Below, in pieces: positions 55,183 to 64,000 of a DNA stretch of 64,000 nucleotides. The stretch's first letter is position 1, and each line of letters opens with the position of its first letter. Position numbers and translations under genes: made by a program. Source of the stretch: Ophiostoma sp. CBS 140.51 (taxonomy: Eukaryota; Ascomycota; Sordariomycetes; Ophiostomatales; Ophiostomataceae); assembly GCA_029298735.1 (NCBI GenBank), contig JANSLP010000135.1, positions 1-64,000 on the forward strand, in the 5' to 3' direction. Under the pieces are notes generated by a model, which ran no database searches, was not told the origin of the DNA, and saw only the letters and a program-made list of their open reading frames with translations.

Positions 55183-55937
55183 TTAAGACCGCGGGAAGGT
55201 GTACTGGGAGTGACGACGAGCGATGGGAGGCGGGTTGTTGGGCGGCGAAGAAGACGACGCTCCGACCAGGTTATCGGCGGATGGGTGCGGCGACTGCTGG
55301 TGCTGCTGGCGGCTAGACAGGGCTGCAACCTTCTCGCGGGCCTGGCGGAGGCTGTTGTTGTCGTTGTACTGCTTGAGCTTGGCACGGAGATCGTAGAGCG
55401 CGAGGAGAGAAGAAGCACGGTCAACATCAGAGTCGGTCTGTAAAAGCTGGTTAGTAGGAACGACAAAAGTCGCAGTAATCGTATACGGGAGGTGACGAAC
55501 ATCGTTGCCGCGAGGAGTGCCCGGCATGGAGCCATGGGACGAGCTGGAGCGAGTGATGGGCGGCGTGAGCAGGCGGCGGCCCAGGTACGAGTCGAAAGGC
55601 GTCGAGGTACCACCGTTCCGTGCGCCGGAGGCTCCGGACAGTGCCGAAGAAGATGATACCCGGCGGTGCTGCTGCGGCTTGACAGGGACTTGGGCGGAGG
55701 ACGAAGAGACAGTGGTGACGTCGGTCTGCTGGACAGTCGTGGTCGAAGCTGTGGAAGTGGTGGTGGTGACGGTCGTGTTGGCCGTGACAAGGGCATGGGC
55801 AGCACGAGGTTCCTGGAGACAGTTAGATTTAAGATCCCAAGACTATCCAGCGCGGGCTTAAACAATAGTCGTCGACGTACAGCAGCATCTAGATCGCTGA
55901 GATCTGCCAGCATCTGGGCTAGCTGCAAAGTCTCCAT
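55183..55937 (-). CDS. Ser/Thr-rich orphan protein with short N-terminal helix
   Basis: Three exons, 55937-55881, 55812-55501 and 55437-55183, with introns of 68 and 63 nt. The product is 207 residues. The N-terminus METLQLAQMLADLSDLDAA looks like an amphipathic Leu-rich helix. A Thr/Ser/Val-rich middle is followed by an RVSSSSALSGASGARNG-type stretch and a C-terminal helical patch (RASSLLALYDLRAKLKQYND), then a polar tail ending SQYTFPRS. I do not recognise the family. Intron 2 starts with the weak donor GTTCGT, but has a perfect CTACTAAC branch and TTACAG acceptor. It is a multiple of three without a stop, so its retention would add 21 residues. No signal peptide or membrane segment. Confidence 0.75.
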
Positions 55938-57560
55938 CTTGAAAGATGAAAAGTGGGTGAGGTAGGGCTGAGGCGGTGAGGGCCGGAGGCCGTGTCGTAG
56001 GCGATAATCTTATCGAAGTGCCCAAAAGTGAGCTACTGCACGTTTGGCGATGGTCGGGAGCTTTGGGTGGACGTCGCAGAAGAGAGCTGCAGCTGAGTTC
56101 GCGATGGTGTCGTCGAGGTTTGATGGAGCGATGGAGTGGTGGAGTGTTTGGTCGATGGAGCGCGAAGAGGAATATGGGGAAATGGAAATGGAGCAAATAA
56201 AAAAGTAGGTAATCCGGGGACGGACGGAAACGATGACACAAGAAAAGGGTGGCCTTGATTGCTTGCTCACGCGCACACAGATTTGCCTTCGCTCCCTTTG
56301 TTGGATGGACAGATCTGCTTGGTCTGGTGTGATTTGGGTTTGTAGTGTGTGTTGGAGAGAGAGACCACAGCCATTGCGTTTGTGCGGGGAAAGCGCCCAA
56401 GAACTTGGGGCTACTTGGCTCGCCAGAAGAACCAGAAGCTGCCGCCAACACGCTGGGCGACTAGGCTGGCGCGCTCTGCGCACTGTAAAATGCGTGGCTG
56501 TGGGGCCCGATGAGCCGCTGGAGCTGCAGGTGCAGGCGAACTGGCGTGCTCTCGCTCAACTCACTTCACTTGCCCGCAAGGCTTGAAGGCTTGGTGTGTG
56601 AGAGTGACAGGGTTGCTCCGGGGTATTGTATTTGAGAGCCTGGAAGTCTTTCGGGGCAACTCTTTGGGGCAACCGTAGCAGTGGATGCAACCCGATCGCT
56701 ACTGCCGTTTTGGGAACTCCTCTCTGCCCCTCATTATTGACTTTCTCCGTCTCCCGCTGCCGGCTGTCCGATTTACTGTCGATTACTGTCCTGGGCGCCT
56801 TTTGCCGACTCGCCGCTGTGCACGATGCACTTTTGCCGAACGGCGTGCGAAATAGAGATGACGAAAACGGCCCCAGAAAGGTTGTCCGAAGTTACACTGC
56901 ACCAGAAGCTCCTCACAGAGTGAGATAGGATAGCGCTGAGAGCACCTCGTTCTGGGAAGCCTTTTCCACCGAGAAAGCGTACCAAGAGCGTCCCACATCC
57001 CGCGCTACACAAAACACGCAAGAGCGATGCCACACTTGTGCCCCTCTTTCCTCTTGCCCCTGAGAACGGTAAAATTTCCCTTGTGGTAGTCGTCTTCGAA
57101 CAACAGGAAGTCGTCACTGGCGTTGCCCCTTTTAGGTGTTTCTGCTCCTTCCCCGCCCGCCTCATGACGGAACACTACTCCAGTCTTGACCAGACAGCCA
57201 TCTCACATAGCCTTCAACGCAATCCACCGTCGGCCGTTCCTGCCCCCATTCGTTGTTTTTATTTGCGCCCTTATTGCCAGCATAGTGGTTGGATGCTTCC
57301 TGGATCGGCTCCATTCAAATTATCCCGCGCTGCTGCCATTGGCCGGCCGTGTCAAGAACGCTTCGCTGGTTTGGTTGCTCTTTCCCAACCTGGTCGATTT
57401 TGTGTGCCATCGCTTCCTTTCCACGCAACACGGACTGCCGAAGAAAAAAGAAGGAAGGAAGACAGAGAACCAACAATTCACCAGGAAATTAAATAAAAGG
57501 AAGCATACAGACGGCATCACCGCGCAGAGCGCCCGAGAAAAAGAGATCCTTTTGCCCACC
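55938..57560. other. Divergent intergenic region, no gene seen
   Basis: About 1.6 kb between the Ser/Thr-rich orphan (-) and the FAHD1-like gene (+). Frames on both strands (to 197 codons, minus 55858-56451) read as low-complexity. Mixed composition without repeats. Confidence 0.5.
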
Positions 57561-58391
57561 ATGTTTACCTTCCGGCGCGGCCTGTCCACCATGGCCTCCT
57601 CTCTGACCCAACTCAAGAAGTCCAACAAGATTGTTTGCATTGGCCGGAACTATGCGTGAGTTACTACTGTCTTACCTCATACTCTGAAACGGAGTTTTCC
57701 CGTGACCATCGTCACACTGTGAGTTGAGAGTACCTGCTAATCATCTCACAGCGACCATGTGACGGAGCTCAACAACGTCCGGCCAAAGCAGCCGTTCTTC
57801 TTCCTGAAGCCTCCTTCGTCCCTTGTGCTGCCCGGTGCAGGCCCTTGCGTCCGCCCCAAGGGTGTCGACCTGCACTATGAGATTGAGCTGGCTCTGATCA
57901 TCGGCAAGCAGGTCCGTGACCTGAAGCCGAACGATGAGCAGGGTGCTCTGGATGCCATTGACAGCTACGCCCTGGCCCTCGATATGACGGCCCGCAACGT
58001 GCAGAACGAGGCCAAGAAGAAGGGTCTGCCGTGGGACATTGCCAAGGGCTTTGACACGTTCCTGCCCATCAGTCACATTATCCCCAAGTCGGCCATCCCG
58101 GACCCGCACAACATCGAGGTCTACCTGACTGTCAACGACGAGGTCCGCCAGCAGGACTCGACGGAGTTGCTGCTGTTCCGCATCCCGCGCATCCTGAGCG
58201 ACATCTCCCGCGTTATGCCCCTGGAGCCTGGCGACCTGGTGCTGACCGGTACGCCCAAGGGTGTTGGTCTGGTTGTTGCCGGCGACGTCATGAAGGGCGG
58301 TATCCGTGTCAACGGCAAGGAGATCGAGGAGGCTCGCCTGGAGGTGCCTGTTGTCGACTCCGAGGGCGACTACGCTTTCGCTGAGACATAA
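57561..58391 (+). CDS. FAHD1-like fumarylacetoacetate hydrolase-family enzyme
   Basis: Two exons, 57561-57655 and 57752-58391, with a 96-nt intron (GTGAGT, branch GCTAAT, CAG). The product is 244 residues. The fold is that of short FAH-family proteins: GRNYADHV near residues 28-35, the metal-binding EIEL (Glu-x-Glu) in HYEIELALIIGK, the Asp of DSYALALDMTARN, and KGFDTFLPI and GDLVLTGTPKGVG loops. All expected acidic metal ligands (Mg/Mn) are present. Closest by architecture to FAHD1, a mitochondrial acylpyruvase and oxaloacetate decarboxylase. The N-terminus MFTFRRGLSTMASSLTQ is basic and hydroxylated, like a short mitochondrial presequence, with a second Met at 11 that could start a cytosolic form. 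Its 3' end faces BNA1 at a distance of 204 bp. Confidence 0.93.
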
Positions 58392-58595
58392 AGGGAAGGA
58401 TATGAACATGAGGGATGAGATGTAAATATTTGCACATGAAGACATTTAAGAACATATAAACACTTATAAAACAAATGAATATACAAACACATAACCGTCC
58501 GCTGCCCACGACGATCAACTCATATATAACCCGTCTCAAACGCTACCCAAATCCATTAATTAAAACAATTTTTAATTTATTTCATTCGCACCCGT

Positions 58596-59344
58596 CTAAG
58601 CCAGGTTTGGGTCCTGGATCGAGCCTGGTGGCGGCGCCCAGTCGGCAAGTGTGCCGCACTTTTTGCATGTGCGGTCGGCCTCGCTCTCACGGAAGGCGAC
58701 AACGGCGGCCTTGATCTGCGTGCCGAGATCTGTGCAGTGGAAAGACGCCTCGTGCACAATGGCGCGGCAGTCGGGCTGCGCGCAGTACCAGCGCATGCGG
58801 TCGATAGACGTAGTTGGTCGGCGCTGCTCAAGCACGACGCCCACTGTATCGGTAAAGCGGACAGGGTTGTGAGGTGTGTTGGCCGGCAGCAAGAACATGG
58901 AGCCCTCGCCGATGATGATATCGCGGAACTCGCCGTCGTCGACAACCTTGAGCATCATAGCACCCTTGTGCTGGAAGAACCACTCAGGCGTCTCATTGAT
59001 GTGGTAATCGGTGCGGGCATTGGGGCCGCCGACAATCTGTGAGTGGGTGAGACTGTCAGAAATTGTGATCCGTGCCACCGAGGGATGGGAATGAGAATCT
59101 GGCAGTCTCAAAAGATTTCATAAAAATGAGCACAAGGCTTCATACCATTACTGTAAAATCATCATTGTAGACGCAGTAGTTGTTGATTGGCGGCTTCAGC
59201 AGGTGCGAGTTCTCCTCGAGCCTTTTCTGTGTCAGTGAAAAGCTCTGTGCACCTGATTTTGTGTAATCTCAAAGCATCGTCCCATGCCATCTCATGATTT
59301 TTCAAAACTCACCACTTGGGCAGATTGACGGGTGGTCCGAGCAT
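58596..59344 (-). CDS. BNA1: 3-hydroxyanthranilate 3,4-dioxygenase
   Basis: Three exons, 59344-59313, 59221-59146 and 59036-58596, with introns of 91 and 109 nt. The product is 182 residues. It opens the ring of 3-hydroxyanthranilate on the kynurenine route from tryptophan to NAD, in the cytosol. The cupin iron ligands His48, Glu54 (DYHINETPEWF) and His92 (NTPHNPVRF) are present, with Arg44 and Arg96 as expected for substrate binding and Glu106 in VVLEQRRP. The C-terminal rubredoxin-like metal site is complete (WYCAQPDC ... RTCKKCG). The DFTVM/IVGGPNARTDYH join fixes the second intron. Length matches yeast and bacterial enzymes. No other pathway gene is nearby. Confidence 0.96.
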
Positions 59345-60344
59345 GGCGGGCGGCGTGTGGTTTTGGTGTAATTTATGAGTTTTTGTAACCGATTGTATGA
59401 AAGATGAAATAAAACGTCGTCGTTTCGCTTAGTCGTGGAAAGGTTGAGGGTTTTCTTGTTTTCAAAAATCTGATGACTCGTAAGAACGCTCAAGGCGGTC
59501 CTTCTTCCTCTCTCCCGCAAACTCCGGTCTCGGTTTCTAAGCAGTTCTGAGGACGGATGCTCTCCCGATGCCCTATTGTTAAGGCCTATCGCTCCCCATG
59601 TCCAGCCGCCTTCAGCGCCCTGGCTGTTTAAGGCGGGGTTTCCTTATAATGACTAAGTCGGAGCTACCCTGTCAGGAACGGCTGGCCCCGTTCACACTCT
59701 CGACAGTTCACACTGGGAAGGAAGCATGAAGCTGGGCCGCGCGCCACCATCCCCTGGAAGCTGTGCACTGTGACGCACCCGTTTTATTGGCTTCAATACC
59801 TCATAAACCCTCTGAAACGCGCAGTGCCTCCAAAGCTGACGCACCTTCCCAACCCCTTGAACGTCGGACAAAGGTGGTCGAGTATCTATTCTCGTGAGAC
59901 TCTTCTTCCTTCTTTCGTCTTTCTTCATCTTTCACTTTCTTTAATCCGTTTTTGACACAATATTGCCTTTCGTTGTTCGCCCGTTTCCCGAAAAGATCCA
60001 ACAGAAACAGCTTCGCCGCAAACTCAGGTCCTCTGCCCTGCCAGAAGCTCCTTCCCCCGCCACCAATTAAAACTGCCTCAGTTGCTCCGCCAGGCCGCGA
60101 CTGCCCGAGCACACAGCACAACAACGAGAACGACTACTTAGTACGCACAACTCCCGCATCTCATCCCGTCTTCATTCGACGTCTTGTCTTTGAGCGTAGT
60201 TTGCTTTTCATCGGTTCTGCGAGCTGCCTTACGAACATTTAAATCTTTGAACGTATCACCCATCTAACCACCAGCCCTTACAGACACGTGTCTCTCTCCT
60301 TCAGCCTTCCACAGACCGTCCCATCTCATCAACAATCCATCACC
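59345..60344. other. Divergent promoter region BNA1 / copper transporter
   Basis: About 1 kb shared by BNA1 (-) and the Ctr gene (+). CT-rich leader sequence at 59890-59945 and 60280-60340 on the Ctr side; ACACGTGT at about 60283-60290. I found no clear copper-response word. No gene. Confidence 0.5.
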
Positions 60345-61157
60345 ATGGACCACTCACACCACCACATGGCCGAGGCCGCCGACATGAACATGCCCATGGA
60401 TCGGTGCAGCATGAACGTGAGTGCTCCTTTACGCTTGGGATGGAATTGAAAGCTTCCATCGCAAGATTGGACCCTAGGAGACTTGCAGGCCGAGAATATT
60501 AACATATGACCTCCCTCCCCTAGATGCTCTTCACTTGGGACACCAACAACCTTTGCATTGTCTTCCGCTGGTGGCACATCCGGTCGACACCTGGTCTGAT
60601 TCTGTCGCTGCTCGCCGTCATCGCCCTTGGTGCCGGCTACGAGGCTCTCCGCGAGGGTATCCGCCGCTACGAAGTCGTGCTCGCCAAGCGCGCTGATGCT
60701 GTTCCCCGTAAGCTCTATTCCCTTATGTTTCCCACATTTATTTTATTTCCTTCTTTTTCCTTTCTGTCTGTCTCCTGTCAAACTCCCATTTGCTGCGAGA
60801 GCAAACAGCTAAGTAGCTTTTTTGGTTAAGAAGACGGCGAATCGCGTGAATACCGAGATGACCATGATACTGAGACCACGCCTTTCATCCGCACAGGGCA
60901 AGCCCAAGCCGACGTCAACAAAAGTGCACACATTACCAAGGCCGTGCTCTACGGCATCCAGAACTTTTACGCCTTTATGATTATGTAGGTCACCTGTCCC
61001 GTCAACTTTTCCTCCGTTTTTTGGTACTAACTACTGTAGGCTTGTCTTTATGACGTACAACGGCTGGGTGATGCTCTCGGTGTCAATTGGCGCGTTTGTC
61101 GGCTACCTCCTGTTTGGCGGTGCGACGTCAGTCGTAAAGGAGACAGCATGCCACTAA
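60345..61157 (+). CDS. Ctr-family copper transporter
   Basis: Four exons, 60345-60416, 60524-60707, 60831-60984 and 61040-61157. Introns are 107, 123 and 55 nt. The product is about 175 residues. The N-terminus MDHSHHHMAEAADMNMPMD is Met/His-rich for copper capture. TM1 follows (WHIRSTPGLILSLLAVIALG), then a cytosolic loop, TM2 with the pore Met pair in NFYAFMIMLVFM, and TM3 with GAFVGYLLFGG (GxxxG packing). All features of a trimeric Cu(I) channel are present. The tail ends ETACH, a Cys-His end that can hand copper on. The short Mets region favours a vacuolar or low-affinity Ctr2/Ctr3-type role, which is inference. The acceptor of intron 2 is an AAGAAG tandem (60830 or 60833), giving Gln or His at the junction; a further acceptor at about 60896 would remove the DTETTPF loop. 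Confidence 0.92.
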
Positions 61158-61453
61158 GTTTAAAATACAATCGATCACGGCATTGGCAGCCGCCGACGGG
61201 GGCGTGCATGTCGTATATCCCAACAGGGGAGACGATGGAGCGGACCATTTTGGTCGTTCTAACAAGAAAGCGATATATTTCTGCCAAGTGAAGGGCAAGC
61301 CGGAGTTTTATGTTCGGGCACATTCAGCAATTGTTTGTTTATAGCACGCAAGGTTTTATTATATACTGGTATTTTGTTTTCATTAAATGGTAAAGGTAGT
61401 ACGGTTGTCTAAATCTTTGTCTATCTGTCAAATTATGTCACAAAGCGAGCAAA

Positions 61454-62878
61454 TTACATCTTGCTCGCCTCCTTCAGGTCCTCGTGGGTCAGTTCGCTAC
61501 CCACCTTCTTCTTCTCGCCCAGCCGGCCCATCTTCTCGAGGCCCTCGATGATACGCTCATCACCAAAGTGTGAGTTATGTTCAAAGGTGGGTGTCTCTCC
61601 GTAGGCAAGCTTGGCCGCATCGACGATGATGCGAGCCGTCATACCCCACACCTTGTAGCGGCCCGGAGAGTCTTCAATTTCGTCGATGACAGGTTCATCC
61701 TGGTCCTTTTGTTCGTCTTCCTTGTCAGTGATTACAGCAGGTGGTGTTCCTACTGCCTGGTCAGCCGCCACGACAGCGGCCGTCGGCTTCTTTTTGCTGT
61801 CGGCATCATCTTTCGCGTCCCGTACCCGCTTTCGGGGCTTGGCTACCCGCTGGCCCACTACAGGCACGTAGAAGAAGTGCATTCGCCATGGTTCCTCGTG
61901 CCAATGGATCCACGAGCCTTCGTACCAGGGCCCAGGAGGCAGCTTCGGCCGACGTTGTGGTGCGTCGTTCTTGGGCTTAATTTGTGACAGCGCCAATGGC
62001 ATGCCGTCGTCTTTGGACACCTCGTCTACCGGCAGCAGGAAGTTGTGGAAGGGAGCGCTGAATACGGCAGCAACCTCCTTGGCATCCAGTTTCGGGATCA
62101 GTGCCTCGTCAGGCGTAACCTCATCTTCGCCGTTGTTATTTGGTACAGAGCCGTTCTTCTTGTCGGCTGCATCCGCATCGCCCTCGCCGGCGTGGAGAAG
62201 CGCAATGCATGGACGCACCACTAGTTCTGTCTTGGCTAGATTGTACGGAAGGTCGCACAGGTGCTCAATCCGGAACGGCCGCGGCAGCTTGGAATCGTCT
62301 AGTGGCAGACCAATCTCCTCCCATGCCTCACGCCGTGCAATCTGCTCGGCCGTCTCCTCGATCGAGTCGGCCTTGCCGCCGGGGAACGCCGCATGGCCCG
62401 AGTAGTTGCGCAGGCTGGCAGCACGCATGGTCAGGACGACACGCAGGTCGCCTCGCCGGTCCGCATACAGAAGCACCAGCACGGCAGCGCGCCGGCTGAC
62501 TGGCAGGCGGTCCCATAGCGGGAACGGTGGCGGGCGGAAGGCGCGCAGGCGAGCAATGGCGGTCGCAGACCGAGCGTTGAGCGGAGCCATAGTGGAGGGG
62601 TCCCAGTAGTAGGAGTCGTCGCCAATGCTAGCACGAGGAGCGTCGTCGTCGTCTTCTTCGTTTTTGTCGAGGTCGGATTCAGGTCCGGGGGCGGTGATAG
62701 GTTCGGAGGTGGCTTCGTGGATGCTGGCCGCAATATCGTCGACCTCGGCCGGTGTAAGCGAAGGGTTGGTATCGTTAGTCTCGGCTGTGGAGGTGGTGCC
62801 GTTGGCGTTGTCAATGGGAGTGGAATCTGTGGCTTGGTCTTCTGCGACAGCGAGGCGGCCGGCGCTGCTGGTGGTCAT
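61454..62878 (-). CDS. Pcd1-type Nudix hydrolase (CoA diphosphatase)
   Basis: Single exon of 474 residues, ATG at 62878. The N-terminal ~100 residues are acidic and disordered. The Nudix domain follows: LTMRAASLRNYSGHAAFPGG is the UPF0035 signature of CoA-hydrolysing Nudix enzymes, and the Nudix box GGKADSIEETAEQ...RREAWEEIGL at 167-191 has the one-residue-longer loop seen in yeast Pcd1 and the catalytic Glu-Glu pair. An aromatic WYEGSWIHWHEEPWRMHFF block and WGMTARIIVDAA helix close the domain, split by a charged Lys/Asp insertion (about residues 350-410). It should cleave CoA or oxidised CoA to phosphopantetheine and 3',5'-ADP. The C-terminus EASKM is not a clear PTS1, so peroxisomal location is not shown. 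The frame stays open 58 codons upstream, but that part is Phe/Ser/Pro-rich leader. Confidence 0.93.
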   Translation of the reverse strand: MTTSSAGRLAVAEDQATDSTPIDNANGTTSTAETNDTNPSLTPAEVDDIAASIHEATSEPITAPGPESDLDKNEEDDDDAPRASIGDDSYYWDPSTMAPLNARSATAIARLRAFRPPPFPLWDRLPVSRRAAVLVLLYADRRGDLRVVLTMRAASLRNYSGHAAFPGGKADSIEETAEQIARREAWEEIGLPLDDSKLPRPFRIEHLCDLPYNLAKTELVVRPCIALLHAGEGDADAADKKNGSVPNNNGEDEVTPDEALIPKLDAKEVAAVFSAPFHNFLLPVDEVSKDDGMPLALSQIKPKNDAPQRRPKLPPGPWYEGSWIHWHEEPWRMHFFYVPVVGQRVAKPRKRVRDAKDDADSKKKPTAAVVAADQAVGTPPAVITDKEDEQKDQDEPVIDEIEDSPGRYKVWGMTARIIVDAAKLAYGETPTFEHNSHFGDERIIEGLEKMGRLGEKKKVGSELTHEDLKEASKM

Positions 62879-64000
62879 GGTGGATATGAGAATAGTAGAA
62901 GAAGGGAGGGAGGGGAAAGGGGAAGAAGGGGAAGAGGAGAAACAAACAAAAAAGGGACCGGTGAGGAGGAAGCAAGTGCAAGATGCCCAGGCCCAAGCAG
63001 ACCAACAAGAGCCGATTGCGGTGGGAACATTGAACAGCAAATGGGATGACAAGGATTCAACAGCGCCCTGGAGCAGTCACCAATCGGCAAAGTTAGCAGC
63101 CCCAGAACAGCCCCGGCTTGGGTCGGACAGGCAGTTTTCCAGTGAGGGGGAGTTCTTCTCAGTATGGGAGGACGGTAGAAGTGGGGACTAGCGCAGGGAG
63201 CTGGCGGATGTTGGGGCAGATCGTTGGCACATGGCACTGGACTTACATGGACAGCACAGAGCCACTGGGCCGAGTGCTTGTTGGGCCGGCTTGGAGGTTG
63301 CGGGGGAAGAGAGAATGTGTGAGGAATGCAGTGGCCAAAATAGAGTGTAGAATGAGGAGATAAAGTTGACGGTGAGATGTAAAAGACAGGAAAGGACCTC
63401 GGCTCTAGGACTACAATGGTTACATGTATATCTGGGTCGCTTTTTCAAGGCGGCCATAATAGGAAGGCATAATATCTCACATCTTTGTAGGAAGGCGCAC
63501 CTTACGTCTTGGTCAAAATTTAAAGAAGGAACATCATAGCTGTGTTGAACCAAGACAAGGCAACAACGTCCGCACGGTGGTAATAGATTACAGAATATAA
63601 AGATAAGAATAATACATCGTATTTGCCAAAGCCCAAAACCGTTCTCGGTCAAAACAAAACGCAAACGCCGTCTGTGAGTCCCTTTTGTGAACCTTTTTTT
63701 TTCGGAACGCCCAAGAAAACACCACAATGCATTCAATATACACAAGCCGCCCCACCACCGCGCTGGTGGCTGGGTACGACAATTCATCTTTCGTCATCAT
63801 CACCGCCGTAAACTCCTCCATTCTCTACCTCTTTCTCCTCCTCTTCTCATTGTGTCTTTCCCTCCTTCCGCTAAATCATATTGTTCTTCCATGAGGCTGC
63901 CATGCCGTGCCTTTTCGTCCTCCTCTAGGCCGTAATATCGGGTAGTAGTTCGTTGATGAACGTGCGTGTTCAAACATGCGCAATGTCGAGGATGCTTCGC
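62879..64000. other. Upstream of the Nudix gene to window end
   Basis: No gene supported. The minus strand next to 62879 is CT-rich (62884-62945), as expected for the Nudix promoter. Frames near the end (63188-63787 minus, 63687-63935 plus) lack protein character, and the window ends in intergenic or leader sequence. Confidence 0.45.

Overview
The window looks like nuclear DNA of a filamentous ascomycete (Pezizomycotina, most likely a Sordariomycete). The evidence is short introns of about 45-110 nt with GTRNGY-type donors and CTAAC/CTGAC branch points, CT-rich promoter tracts, TATA-like boxes 80-280 bp upstream of several ATGs, and typical fungal proteins (Ctr copper transporter, Kre9/Knh1-type GPI protein, CVNH protein, rhodopsin-type fungal membrane protein, NuA4 Eaf6, Pcd1-type Nudix enzyme). 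The species call is inference. No bacterial, viral or organellar block and no CRISPR array was seen.

Layout. 0-4.5 kb: a small two-TM membrane protein and an ER-type cytochrome P450, both on +. 7.0-8.1 kb: a Myb/SANT-like protein on -, with a very long upstream region. 12.6 kb: tRNA-Lys(CTT) on -. 16.1-22.2 kb: an accessory-looking block with a 16-bp tandem repeat, a broken coding remnant, a five-exon Cys/His-rich small protein, two families of decayed tandem repeats (about 160 bp and 110 bp periods) and two G-rich minisatellites. 22.2-27.6 kb: a full-length ABCC (MRP-type) transporter on -. 30.6-32.5 kb: rhodopsin-fold membrane protein on +. 32.8-33.6 kb: secreted CVNH-domain protein on -, split over four exons. 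35.8-36.6 kb: GPI-anchored wall protein on -. 36.6-41.5 kb: a gene-poor gap. 41.5-42.3 kb: dimeric alpha/beta-barrel (ABM-like) protein on -. 44.4-46.5 kb: large coiled-coil orphan on +. 47.3-63 kb: a compact housekeeping block with a DPP-V-like serine peptidase (-), Eaf6 (-), an SRm160/PWI splicing coactivator (-), a Ser/Thr-rich orphan (-), a FAHD1-like hydrolase (+), 3-hydroxyanthranilate dioxygenase BNA1 (-), a Ctr copper transporter (+) and a Pcd1-like Nudix hydrolase (-).

The genes do not form an obvious operon-like or secondary-metabolite cluster. The P450 and the ABC transporter are about 18 kb apart without a synthase between them. Exon-intron models were built by hand from splice consensus, reading-frame phase and protein-family continuity; every multi-exon model given sums to a multiple of three. 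The part most likely to hold something undescribed is the 16.1-22.2 kb repeat-rich block with its unfamiliar zinc-ligand-rich small protein.
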